From: Parasedimentitalea maritima
GTDB taxonomy: Bacteria; Pseudomonadota; Alphaproteobacteria; Rhodobacterales; Rhodobacteraceae
DNA: 64,000 nt
Direction of reading: 5' to 3'
Assembly (NCBI RefSeq): GCF_005771405.1
Contig: NZ_VAUA01000003.1
Coordinates: 186,001 to 250,000 of the forward strand
Shown: positions 23,315-31,992 of the stretch, piece by piece
Numbering within the stretch: position 1 is the stretch's first letter
Layout: each line of letters begins with the position of its first letter
Notes under the pieces: generated by a model
Databases searched by the model: none
What the model saw: the letters and a program-made list of their open reading frames with translations, nothing else
What the model was told of the DNA's origin: nothing
Position numbers and translations under genes: made by a program

Positions 23315-26023
23315 ATGGAAACTTCGTTGCCCAAAAAGTTCACGAAAAGCCTATCTTTCAAACAAGCGCGTGCAGCCGTCACCACTGGGTTTGTGTTGGG
23401 AATTGGGTTTGGTGCCCTTCAGATTGCCGCAGATTTGCGGAGTGAAATTGACCAAACTAATAAGACATTCAAGCAATCCCTTAGAGCATTTGAGCAGACT
23501 GCGTTTCAAGCCGCCTATGGTCTGGATAAAGAGTTGGCGCAGACGGTGGTCAACGGCCTTTTTCAACAGCCTGCTGTCGTGGAAGCGAAGATCATCGATA
23601 GCTACAACGACACCATGTACTTTAAGAGTCGACCTCACCTAAAGAACTCATTTTCCTGGTTGGCCGAAGGCATATTTGGCGAAGCAAAGTCATTTTCGAC
23701 CCGACTAACAGACAAGCAGACAGGTTTTCATGCTGGCGATCTAAGTATCAGCGTAGACACAAATGTAATCGCACAAGCATTTTTTCAACGCTCGGGTTTG
23801 ATCCTCAGTTTTGGAATTTTGAGGAATGTTATACTGGCAATTATACTCACTGTTCTATTCCACAACATGTTAACCAGACCACTTCGAAAACTCGCGGGCT
23901 TGATCCATGATGGGGCACAAGAACTGCCTGTCTCTGCCTCTCACAAAAACGACGAACTGGGCGCAATCGCCCTTGAGTACAATCAGCTTTCGCGCGATCG
24001 ATCTGAGGCAATTGCACGTCTTCTACAGGAAGAAGTTCGTTTTCGACGGCTCTTCGAAAACAGTGAAGTCTCTCTTTCAAACGCCGACTATTCTAATGTC
24101 TACAAAACTCTAAATCAGTTACGAGAGGAAGGAGTAACTGACTTACGCCAGTACCTCGACAACAATGAGAATGCTACCTGGGATATTTTTACGACGATCA
24201 ACATTCTCAGCGCAAACCTTGCAACACTTAGAATATTTAATGCCTCTTCAGAAGCCGATCTGCTTGAACATAGCAACAAGACTTTCAACCAATTAACGTT
24301 GGAAATGTTTAAGGATCAGCTTTGCGCAATCTGGGCTAAGCACAGCACATTCAGGGCGGAGACCACCTTCAAAACTCTCGATGGAGTCGAGATTGTTGGT
24401 ATAATTTCACTTCCCCTTCCTGAGACAGAAGATGGGTTCCGAAGCATTCCCGTCAGCATTTTGGACATAACCGAATTTAAAAAAGCAGAAACCGAACTCA
24501 CATTTCGTGGCGAAATCATTGAAGGAATGAGCGAAGGTGTTCAGGCTTCTCGTATCTCGGACGGGATTATTATCTACACAAATGCGATGCACGATACCAT
24601 GTTTGGCTATGAAGAAGGTGAACTCATAGGTGAGTTTGTTGGAACAACCAGTGCTGAAACAGACAAGACACCCGAGCAGACCACCGCACATATACATGGT
24701 GAAATTGAAGCCAATGGAAGTTGGGTAGGAGAAATTCGAAGTATCAAAAAGGATGGAACTGTCTTCTGGTGTGAAGTCTCAGCGACCAAATTTGAGCATC
24801 CGTTGCATGGCAGTTTATCAATTGCCGTCCAATCCGACGTAACAGAGAAAAAGATAACGGAAGAAAAACTCAGACAATCCCAACGGTTAGAGGCCGTCGG
24901 CCAGCTAACAGGTGGTGTAGCCCACGATTTCAACAATCTTCTTGCGGTTATCATGGGAAACCAAGAACTGCTTCGCGATGAAATCACCGATCCCGAGAAC
25001 TTGAAATTCATTGATGCCAGCATTGGCGCGACCCGACGTGGTGCAGATTTGACCAAAAGCATGCTGGCCTTTGCACGCCGTTCACAATTGGCCCCAGAAA
25101 GCACCGACTTGAATGCACTTGTTCTGGATACCAAAAATTGGATCCACCGAGCCCTCCCAGAATACATCGATTTTGTAACGGTGCTCGAGTCCAATTTGTG
25201 GGCCGTTGAAATAGACCGGAGCGCTGCGGAAAGTGCAGTGCTAAATTTGATCGTAAACGCCCGAGACGCCATGCCTGATGGAGGCGAGTTGTCCATCGCA
25301 ACAGCGAATGTCACAATTGATGAAACATCAAAACCCTACCAGGCTAATGAACTAAAGGCGGGGCGGTATGTAACTGTTGCAGTCAGCGACAGCGGGCACG
25401 GGATTTCGCAAGAGATTATTGCCAAAATTTTCGAACCCTTTTTCACCACGAAACCAATTGGATCAGGTTCAGGGCTTGGCCTATCGATGATTCAAGGGTT
25501 CATGCGGCAATCCAGAGGCACTGTCCGCGTCACTACTGAACTCGGCGTAGGAACGACATTCACGCTCTATTTCGATGCAGGATCAGGTACGCCTGTCAGA
25601 CCAAAAAAAGAACTGGAACTTGCAGCTATCGCAACAACTACGGGGGCGCGAATTCTAGTAGTTGAAGATCAACAAGACGTCCTGGACATCATCAAATTGA
25701 TCTTGACACGTGCTGGCTATATTGTGTCATCCGCCAACTCGGGTGATGCAGCCAAGGCTCTGTTTGACGATGGTCCTGAATTTGATTTGCTTATCACCGA
25801 TCTTGTTATGCCCGGAGAGACCCAGGGGGCTGAATTGGCGCGCTACGTTTCCCAAATATGCCCCGGTTTACCAGTTGTCATCATGTCCGGCTATGTTGGA
25901 AATGACGCTCCACAAGATAACCAAACCCAACAACTGGGACCTCAATCGTTTCAACTGACTAAGCCAATCCGACGTAACGAACTTCTTTTAGTGATCGAAG
26001 CCGCTCTTCAACACTCGGCCTGA
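23315..26023 (+). CDS. Membrane hybrid histidine kinase/response regulator
   Basis: A 902-residue sensor. Helix 1 (about 20-40) and helix 2 (about 161-185) enclose a periplasmic domain of about 120 residues; a HAMP-like linker follows (about 185-235). Two PAS-type regions come next (about 242-390, atypical; about 395-510, with NAMHDTMFGYEEGELIG). The H-box is LTGGVAHDFNNLL with His537, the N-box NLIVNARDAM, and the G-boxes DSGHGIS and GSGLGLS. A C-terminal receiver has Asp829 in ITDLVMPG. No separate output protein is encoded alongside. The gene follows the binding-protein gene by 7 nt. Confidence 0.92.
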   Translation: METSLPKKFTKSLSFKQARAAVTTGFVLGIGFGALQIAADLRSEIDQTNKTFKQSLRAFEQTAFQAAYGLDKELAQTVVNGLFQQPAVVEAKIIDSYNDTMYFKSRPHLKNSFSWLAEGIFGEAKSFSTRLTDKQTGFHAGDLSISVDTNVIAQAFFQRSGLILSFGILRNVILAIILTVLFHNMLTRPLRKLAGLIHDGAQELPVSASHKNDELGAIALEYNQLSRDRSEAIARLLQEEVRFRRLFENSEVSLSNADYSNVYKTLNQLREEGVTDLRQYLDNNENATWDIFTTINILSANLATLRIFNASSEADLLEHSNKTFNQLTLEMFKDQLCAIWAKHSTFRAETTFKTLDGVEIVGIISLPLPETEDGFRSIPVSILDITEFKKAETELTFRGEIIEGMSEGVQASRISDGIIIYTNAMHDTMFGYEEGELIGEFVGTTSAETDKTPEQTTAHIHGEIEANGSWVGEIRSIKKDGTVFWCEVSATKFEHPLHGSLSIAVQSDVTEKKITEEKLRQSQRLEAVGQLTGGVAHDFNNLLAVIMGNQELLRDEITDPENLKFIDASIGATRRGADLTKSMLAFARRSQLAPESTDLNALVLDTKNWIHRALPEYIDFVTVLESNLWAVEIDRSAAESAVLNLIVNARDAMPDGGELSIATANVTIDETSKPYQANELKAGRYVTVAVSDSGHGISQEIIAKIFEPFFTTKPIGSGSGLGLSMIQGFMRQSRGTVRVTTELGVGTTFTLYFDAGSGTPVRPKKELELAAIATTTGARILVVEDQQDVLDIIKLILTRAGYIVSSANSGDAAKALFDDGPEFDLLITDLVMPGETQGAELARYVSQICPGLPVVIMSGYVGNDAPQDNQTQQLGPQSFQLTKPIRRNELLLVIEAALQHSA

Positions 26024-26113
26024 TTATTGAAGCCATTTTTGCGATGTGGACCAAAGTTCTCTTGTCTTTTGATACCACGACGAAGGCAACCCACATCCCA
26101 AAGCCGCAACGAG

Positions 26114-27019
26114 TTAGTGAGTTTTCGTAGACTGCCTACTTTGCTGAACGATGTGTAAAACCACTGCAATGAAAACAATGGCGCCGCCAGTCAGTGTTTC
26201 TGCACTTGGAATTTCGGCAAAGCACAGCCACACCCAAATGGGAGCGAGAGGTGCGTCTAGTGCACCAATCAGAGCAGTTTCGATAGCAGGGATCATCCTC
26301 GATCCAACGGTAAAAAGCGCAAGGCCAATTGCAGAGTTTACAAGGCCAAACAAAGCAAGAAGGCTCATTTCATAGCCACTAACAAAAAGACCATTGCTGA
26401 ATGGGAAAGCCGCAACGCTACTCAAAAGCGCGGAAACACAGGCGGCGGGCAGGATTGGGATATCTTGATAGCGGCGCGAAATTACCATCATCACCGCAAG
26501 TGAAAAGGTCATTCCAAATGCCAAAACATTGCCGGCAAGATTTCCTTCGGCACCAAGCCCAACAATAATACTGACACCAAAAAGCGAAAAGACACTTGCT
26601 ACAACAGCGCTGCGCGCAGGCTTTTCACCAATTAGAAGCCAGGCCAGCGCAGCAGCAACCAATGGCACCGTCGCATAAATAATTGAAACATGTGCTACGG
26701 TTGTCATGCGCAACGATGTGATAAAGCACAGCATTCCAACGGCTGAAATCATTGCAAACGACCATCCCGGCCATCCCATTTTACGGAACTCACGGATTGC
26801 CGTGCGCCCTTGCATCGCGAATGCCAGTGCAAGAATTCCAATCGTTCCAAACACGCCCCGCCACACCAGAATGGTCCCGGTATCAAGCGGTATCAGACGT
26901 GTAAACAAGCCGGCTGTGCTCCAGGCTACTGCAGAAACGGCCACGAGGAGTAAACCCAACTGGTGACCGTTTCGTTGGGCAAAAAGAGCCTCACTCACTT
27001 GCTGTTTTCCAATCGCCAC
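26114..27019 (-). CDS. EamA/DMT family transporter
   Basis: A 301-residue inner-membrane protein with ten predicted helices in two EamA repeats (about 20-155 and 165-295). Family features include WSTAGLFTRLI, LRMTTVAHVSIIYATVPL with the end-of-repeat glutamate in IGEKPA, and ALDAPLAPIWVWL. DMT exporters commonly move amino acids or metabolites out of the cell; the substrate is unknown. The start at 27019 overlaps the upstream gene by 29 nt, so a two-gene operon is likely. Confidence 0.9.
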   Translation of the reverse strand: MAIGKQQVSEALFAQRNGHQLGLLLVAVSAVAWSTAGLFTRLIPLDTGTILVWRGVFGTIGILALAFAMQGRTAIREFRKMGWPGWSFAMISAVGMLCFITSLRMTTVAHVSIIYATVPLVAAALAWLLIGEKPARSAVVASVFSLFGVSIIVGLGAEGNLAGNVLAFGMTFSLAVMMVISRRYQDIPILPAACVSALLSSVAAFPFSNGLFVSGYEMSLLALFGLVNSAIGLALFTVGSRMIPAIETALIGALDAPLAPIWVWLCFAEIPSAETLTGGAIVFIAVVLHIVQQSRQSTKTH

Positions 27020-27443
27020 CTTTGTTCCACCAGCGATGAGGATTGGCTTGGTCGTCTAGTCCTTTGCAGGTGCTCCGCAGGACCTCCTGAACGGTAATGA
27101 CTGGTTCGTAATAGCTGTGCACCTCATAGATCGCCTCGATGATCTGATCGAGCGCGTCAGTCTCACGTGGGATGAAAAACCGCATTTCACCTACGTCAGG
27201 ACGGCGCCGTACTTCATCTTCCGCGCCAGTTGGTGTTCCTTCTAGCGGGCGATAGTATTCCACCCCGCCCGGCGCGAGGTATCCGTTGCAATCCGTCTTA
27301 CCCTGTTGCAACGAAACGATTTTTAAAACCTCATCGAATACTCGATCAACATCTGCTGATGGGGCCTGATACTGAACCAGCCAAAGCGGTTCCATGGTGA
27401 TTGGTCTGGTGTCAAAACCGGCCTGAATAATGCTTTGTGTCAC
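26991..27443 (-). CDS. Small protein with NIF3/YqfO insert-like (CutA-type) domain
   Basis: A 150-residue soluble protein. The core GGVEYYRPLEGTPTGAEDEV and later IIEAIYEVHSYYEPVITVQEV resemble the CutA-like insert domain of YqfO/NIF3 proteins (FRPLEG, then HPYEEP.Y.V). The function is unknown. It is the first gene of a pair with the EamA transporter and is divergent from the WYL-domain regulator, which suggests common control through the palindrome at 27490-27517. Confidence 0.6.
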   Translation of the reverse strand: MTQSIIQAGFDTRPITMEPLWLVQYQAPSADVDRVFDEVLKIVSLQQGKTDCNGYLAPGGVEYYRPLEGTPTGAEDEVRRRPDVGEMRFFIPRETDALDQIIEAIYEVHSYYEPVITVQEVLRSTCKGLDDQANPHRWWNKGGDWKTASE

Positions 27444-27489
27444 GTGTGATTTCCCGTTTCTGAATTGCGTTATCAGTTTGCTATCGGAT

Positions 27490-27517
27490 CACTGCTGACA
27501 TGTATCTGTCAGCAGTG
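27490..27517. promoter_or_regulatory. Perfect 11-bp-arm palindrome, candidate operator of the WYL regulator
   Basis: CACTGCTGACA and TGTCAGCAGTG are perfect inverted arms around the 6-nt centre TGTATC. It lies in the 115-bp space between the divergent NIF3-like/EamA pair and the WYL regulator, 42 bp before the regulator start. It is the most perfect operator-like palindrome in the window. Confidence 0.72.
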
Positions 27518-27558
27518 ATGTGCTATCTGCAGGAATGTTCTAACCAAGGGGAAACGGG

Positions 27559-28221
27559 ATGCGGTCTGCTCGTATGTTCGAGATTATTCAACTGCTTCGA
27601 AGCGCCAATGGTCCACGTACCGCCCAGAACATTGCTGACATTCTGGAGGTGACAAAGCGTACAATCTACCGCGACATCGCATCGCTTCAGTCGATGAGGG
27701 TCCCAATCGAAGGCGAGGCAGGCATCGGATATGTCATGCGACCCGGGTACAATCTACCGCCTGTGAATTTTGACATAGAAGAAGCAGAGGCCATTTCAGT
27801 TGGGCTTAGCATGATCTCCAGAACTGGCGACAAGAGCCTGGAGAAAGCCGCGCTGCGCGCGATGAGGAAACTTTCCGAAGCCACCCAACTCAGTGAGAAC
27901 CTATTCTCATCCAGTTGGGGCGCAAAAATTCCCGGCCATATTGACCTTGCTGAAATTCGAAATGCTATCCGGCAAGAGACCAAACTTGGCCTGCTCTACC
28001 AAGATGTTGAACACAAATCGACCAAACGCAAAATACGACCCATTGCATTGGTCTACTATGCTGAGGCCGTTGTGATCGCCGCCTGGTGCGAGCTGCGCAA
28101 TGATTTTCGCCACTTCAGATCCGATCGCATACTCTCATGTGACCTGATGACCGAGGGGTTTGAGGGAGAAGGAGTTGAACTGAGGCGCAAATGGGCTGAG
28201 GTGCAGGATACCGATTTTTAG
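27559..28221 (+). CDS. YafY/DeoR-type HTH regulator with WYL domain
   Basis: A 220-residue regulator. The N-terminal HTH_11 domain (TAQNIADILEVTKRTIYRDI) is followed by the linker IEGEAGIGYVMRPGYNLPP, which is diagnostic of YafY-type proteins, and by a WYL domain in which the name motif appears as ALVYYAEAVVIAAWCELR. WYL domains bind small ligands or nucleic acids (family knowledge). AAGGGGAAAC precedes the start. It most likely controls itself and the divergent pair. Confidence 0.9.
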   Translation: MRSARMFEIIQLLRSANGPRTAQNIADILEVTKRTIYRDIASLQSMRVPIEGEAGIGYVMRPGYNLPPVNFDIEEAEAISVGLSMISRTGDKSLEKAALRAMRKLSEATQLSENLFSSSWGAKIPGHIDLAEIRNAIRQETKLGLLYQDVEHKSTKRKIRPIALVYYAEAVVIAAWCELRNDFRHFRSDRILSCDLMTEGFEGEGVELRRKWAEVQDTDF

Positions 28222-28261
28222 CCTTGGAGAGGCAATACAGCATTGCCGTGCCCGGACTCGA

Positions 28262-29119
28262 TCAGACCCGATCAAAATCCAGACCCAGATCAATTGTAGG
28301 GGCAGAGTGCGTCAGGGCGCCTGACGAGATGTAGTCCACTCCGGTTGAGGCAATCGAAGCAATGCGATCGAGTTTCACGTTACCGCTGGCTTCGGTCTTC
28401 ATTCGTCCAGCCACCAGCTTCACGGCCTCGCCCAACATGGCGTCATCCATGTTATCAAGCAACACCACCGAGGCCCCGCCGACATCAAGAACCTCTGCCA
28501 GTTGGTCCAACCTGTCTACCTCAATCTCGACAGCGACCATGTGACTGGCGGTTGCCTTGGTTGCTTCCAGAACTTGCCGGATACCCCCTGCCGCCGCGAT
28601 ATGGTTATCTTTGATCATGATGGCGTCTGACAGGGAAAACCGATGATTAAACCCGCCGCCATGCAGTACGGCGAGTTTTTCGACCAGCCGCAGACCCGGC
28701 GTGGTTTTGCGCGTACAGGTCACACGTGTCTTAGAGCCCTTAGTTTCGGCCACAAAAGCAGCCGTCAAGGTCGCAATTCCAGTGAGACGTCCAGCAAAAT
28801 TCAGTGCCACACGCTCGCCCGACAAGATCGACGCTGCTGACCCTTTAATCGTCATCAGCGTATCCCCTTTCTGGCAGCATTGCCCATCAGGAATTTGGAT
28901 TGCAACTTCCAGTGACGGGTCCACCAATCGAAACGCGATGGCAGCCACCTGCATACCAGAAACCACGGCCTCTTCGCGGGCATTAATTGCAGCTTCATAG
29001 ACTGTATCGGCTGCGATAACGGTTCGGGTGGTAATGTCCCCATAACTGCCAAGATCCTCCATCAAGGCATTGCGGATCATAGGTTCCAAAACTAGGTCGT
29101 GAACAGTGGCAAAACTCAT
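28262..29119 (-). CDS. nadC: Nicotinate-nucleotide diphosphorylase (carboxylating)
   Basis: Quinolinate phosphoribosyltransferase, the last step of de novo NAD synthesis from aspartate: quinolinate plus PRPP to nicotinate mononucleotide. The 285 residues are family length. Motifs include DLGSYGDITT, the TRKTTPGLRLVEKLAVLHGG stretch, the SDAIMIKDNH loop, EIEVDRLDQL and SGALTHSAPTIDLGL. It overlaps the nadB stop (ATGA) as the last gene of nadABC. Confidence 0.97.
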   Translation of the reverse strand: MSFATVHDLVLEPMIRNALMEDLGSYGDITTRTVIAADTVYEAAINAREEAVVSGMQVAAIAFRLVDPSLEVAIQIPDGQCCQKGDTLMTIKGSAASILSGERVALNFAGRLTGIATLTAAFVAETKGSKTRVTCTRKTTPGLRLVEKLAVLHGGGFNHRFSLSDAIMIKDNHIAAAGGIRQVLEATKATASHMVAVEIEVDRLDQLAEVLDVGGASVVLLDNMDDAMLGEAVKLVAGRMKTEASGNVKLDRIASIASTGVDYISSGALTHSAPTIDLGLDFDRV

Positions 29120-30681
29120 GCTTTTTCCTCACATGCCTGCGCCCGAATGGCGAGCGCTTCGGCGAATAACATTTGTGATCGTTGTGCAAGCTTCTCTGAG
29201 GTGTCAGGGAAGTCGGAACGTTCATGCGCGCCGCGACTTTCCTGTCGCACAAAAGCAGACGCAGCGATCAGTGTGGCGGTCGCGCACATGTTTAGAAATG
29301 ACGCGCTATCGCGCTGGCTCGCTTCTAGCGTAGCGATCTTGCGAAGGGCTGTTGTTAATCCCTCGGCATCGCGTACCACACCAACACATTGGGTCATCGT
29401 CTGGCGCAGTTCAGCCACGGCCTTGGGATCAGCCGGAGCGCCGCAGGCTTCGAACTGGATGTCAATTGGATTGGCAATTTTCACTTCGCCCAAATAGGCG
29501 GCAATGCTCAGCGCACAAATACGTGCGTAGACCAACGCCTCTAATAGCCCGTTTGACGCAAGCCGATTGGCCCCATGCAGGCCGGTCGAGGACGCTTCCC
29601 CACAGACCCACAAGCCTTGCAAGCTGGCGCGACCATCTGTACCTGTTTTGACACCACCCATGTGGTAGTGCGCCGCCGGGGCGACAGGGATCGGATCATT
29701 CACCGGATCGATCCCATTTCGAATGCAGTGTTCAACAACCGAAGGGAACAGCGCGGTGATATGCGCGCCGATATCTTTGCGGGTATCAAGAACCGGGCAG
29801 TTCCCCACTTGCACTTGAGCAAATATCTCACGAGCCACTACATCCCGTGGGGCAAGCTCGGCATCAGGGTGAACTGCTTGCATGAAGCGTTCACTATGGC
29901 GATTGACCAGGATTGCTCCCTCACCGCGCAGTGCTTCTGTTGCAAGTGGCGCCGGGTCTTCACCAACGTCCATAGCGGTTGGGTGAAACTGTACGAATTC
30001 GGCATCCGCGATCAGCGCACCAGCGCGCGCTGCCAGCCCAATCACCTGCCCGCGTATACGAGGCGGATTCGTGGTAAGCGCATACAACCCGCCTGAACCA
30101 CCTCCGGCCAAAAGAACCCCGGTTCCGCGCAGCATAACAGGTGCCGAGCCTTCATCTGCATCCTGGATCTCGATCCCAGTCACACGGCCATCATCGACGT
30201 CCAGCGCCACCGCCATTATACCTTCAAGAACTTGGATCGAAGGCGTTGCCCTAACCTGTTCAATCAGCGCGGCCATGATCCCTGCCCCGGCCTGATCACC
30301 CTTGACGCGTACAACCCGAGCAAACCCATGCGCGGCTTCACGCGACAAGACATATCCGCCATCTGTGGTGCGATCAAAAGGCGTGCCCATAGAGGTCAGA
30401 TCAAGGATATAGTCCCGAGCCTCTTGAGTCACCAACTCAGCCACTTTGGCATCTACCACACCTGCCCCGGCGTTAACCGTGTCACGGGCATGGTCCTTAG
30501 GGCTGTCTGCCGGGTCCATGGCCGCAGCCACACCACCCTGAGCCCAAGATGAACTTGCCCCTTTGCCCAAACTTTCGGGTGAAACGACGACCACCGGATG
30601 CGGAGCCAACTTTAGCGCAGCATATAATGCACCCAGTCCAGCACCAACAATCACGATGCGGTCAGTGAAAACCTCGTTCAT
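29116..30681 (-). CDS. nadB: L-aspartate oxidase
   Basis: FAD-dependent oxidation of L-aspartate to iminoaspartate, substrate for NadA. Of 521 residues, the N-terminal FAD motif is IVIVGAGLGALYAAL, then SSSWAQGGVAAAMDPADSP, the catalytic-region arginine in HYHMGGVKTGTDGRA, and GLWVCGEASSTGLHGANRLASNGLLEALVY. It starts 7 nt after the nadA stop and overlaps nadC by 4 nt. Confidence 0.97.
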   Translation of the reverse strand: MNEVFTDRIVIVGAGLGALYAALKLAPHPVVVVSPESLGKGASSSWAQGGVAAAMDPADSPKDHARDTVNAGAGVVDAKVAELVTQEARDYILDLTSMGTPFDRTTDGGYVLSREAAHGFARVVRVKGDQAGAGIMAALIEQVRATPSIQVLEGIMAVALDVDDGRVTGIEIQDADEGSAPVMLRGTGVLLAGGGSGGLYALTTNPPRIRGQVIGLAARAGALIADAEFVQFHPTAMDVGEDPAPLATEALRGEGAILVNRHSERFMQAVHPDAELAPRDVVAREIFAQVQVGNCPVLDTRKDIGAHITALFPSVVEHCIRNGIDPVNDPIPVAPAAHYHMGGVKTGTDGRASLQGLWVCGEASSTGLHGANRLASNGLLEALVYARICALSIAAYLGEVKIANPIDIQFEACGAPADPKAVAELRQTMTQCVGVVRDAEGLTTALRKIATLEASQRDSASFLNMCATATLIAASAFVRQESRGAHERSDFPDTSEKLAQRSQMLFAEALAIRAQACEEKA

Positions 30682-30688
30682 CGAAGCG

Positions 30689-31753
30689 TCACAGGCCCAG
30701 TTTACGAGAGAGGTCGATCATCGCCTGTACGGACTGGCGCGCCTTGTCTGCAACCTGAACATCCACCTCAACCTGCCCCTCCATCGTGTGCAAGACATAT
30801 AGGATTTTCTCGAGCGTGATTTTCTTCATGTAAGGACACATGTTGCAAGGGCCGATGAAATCTACTTCGGGCAATTCATCAGCAATGTTCGACGCCATCG
30901 AACACTCGGTGATCAGCATTGCCTGTTTTGGTTTTTCCTCGTGGACATATTTGAGGATACCACTGGTAGAACCACTAAAATCGGCCTCTGCCACGACATT
31001 GGGCGGGCATTCCGGGTGAGCGATCAGGCGAACATCAGGGTTCCACTGGCGAAAATCTCGCAGATCTTGTGGAGTATATTGCTCGTGCACGATGCAAGAG
31101 CCAGGCCAGAACACCACATTCTTGTGGCTTTCATTTGCCACGTTCTGTGCCAGGTATTGGTCCGGCGTCATGATGACCGTGTCGCTCTCCATCGCGTTCA
31201 CAATCTGGACTGCATTGGAAGACGTACAGCAAATATCTGATGCGGCCTTCACCTCTGCCGTGGTGTTCACATAGGAAACAACCGGCGCGCCTGGGTACTT
31301 GGCGCGCATTTCCTCAACACCTTCTGCGGTAATCGACTCAGCCAGCGAACAACCCGCACCCATGTCCGGCATCAATACTGTCTTTTCCGGGCTAAGGATT
31401 TTCGAAGTCTCAGCCATGAAATGAACGCCTGCTTGTACAATGACATCCGCTTCAACTTCACCCGCCTTTATGGCCAGCTGCAAGCTGTCGCCAACGAAGT
31501 CAGACACACCATGGAAAATTTCCGGGGTCATATAATTATGACCTAAAATCACCGCATTACGCTCTTTCTTCAGCGCATTGATTGCCCTCACGTAAGGCGC
31601 ATATACAGCCCAGTCGGGCGGTGTAACGACACGTTCCATCTTAGCGTAAGTGTCCGACATCGACGCAGCAAGCTCAGCCGAAGGGGTCAGGTCATAGAAT
31701 TCGGAAAGGACAGTGTGAACATGTGAAAGATCTAGCAACGGGCTTGTCTCCAT
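30689..31753 (-). CDS. nadA: Quinolinate synthase
   Basis: Condenses iminoaspartate with dihydroxyacetone phosphate to quinolinate; a [4Fe-4S] enzyme. The start was set at ATG 31753 (350 residues) because residues added from ATG 31804 are unlike the family and lack a ribosome site. Cluster cysteines lie in MGAGCSLAES (Cys135), HPECPPNVV and GPCNMCPYM. The GHNYMTPEIFHGVSDFVGDS region binds substrate. It is the first gene of the nadABC operon. Confidence 0.95.
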   Translation of the reverse strand: METSPLLDLSHVHTVLSEFYDLTPSAELAASMSDTYAKMERVVTPPDWAVYAPYVRAINALKKERNAVILGHNYMTPEIFHGVSDFVGDSLQLAIKAGEVEADVIVQAGVHFMAETSKILSPEKTVLMPDMGAGCSLAESITAEGVEEMRAKYPGAPVVSYVNTTAEVKAASDICCTSSNAVQIVNAMESDTVIMTPDQYLAQNVANESHKNVVFWPGSCIVHEQYTPQDLRDFRQWNPDVRLIAHPECPPNVVAEADFSGSTSGILKYVHEEKPKQAMLITECSMASNIADELPEVDFIGPCNMCPYMKKITLEKILYVLHTMEGQVEVDVQVADKARQSVQAMIDLSRKLGL

Positions 31754-31992
31754 TTTCTCTGAGGCCTTGCTGATACACGCCCTCTGACCGGATGCCCACA
31801 TCATATCTTATGGCAGATAGCCCGGGAAGATGAGCTGAAAGAGACCACCCCGTCAGACTGTTCTCACTCAACTCTTTCGATGATGAAATTGTTCCAACTC
31901 CAATCCAAACAAACCAATAGTATGCCAAGATGCCTTGAAATCCGGCAGTATTTCCTTACCATCAATAACTGTTGGCCCTGTTCTAATGTGTA

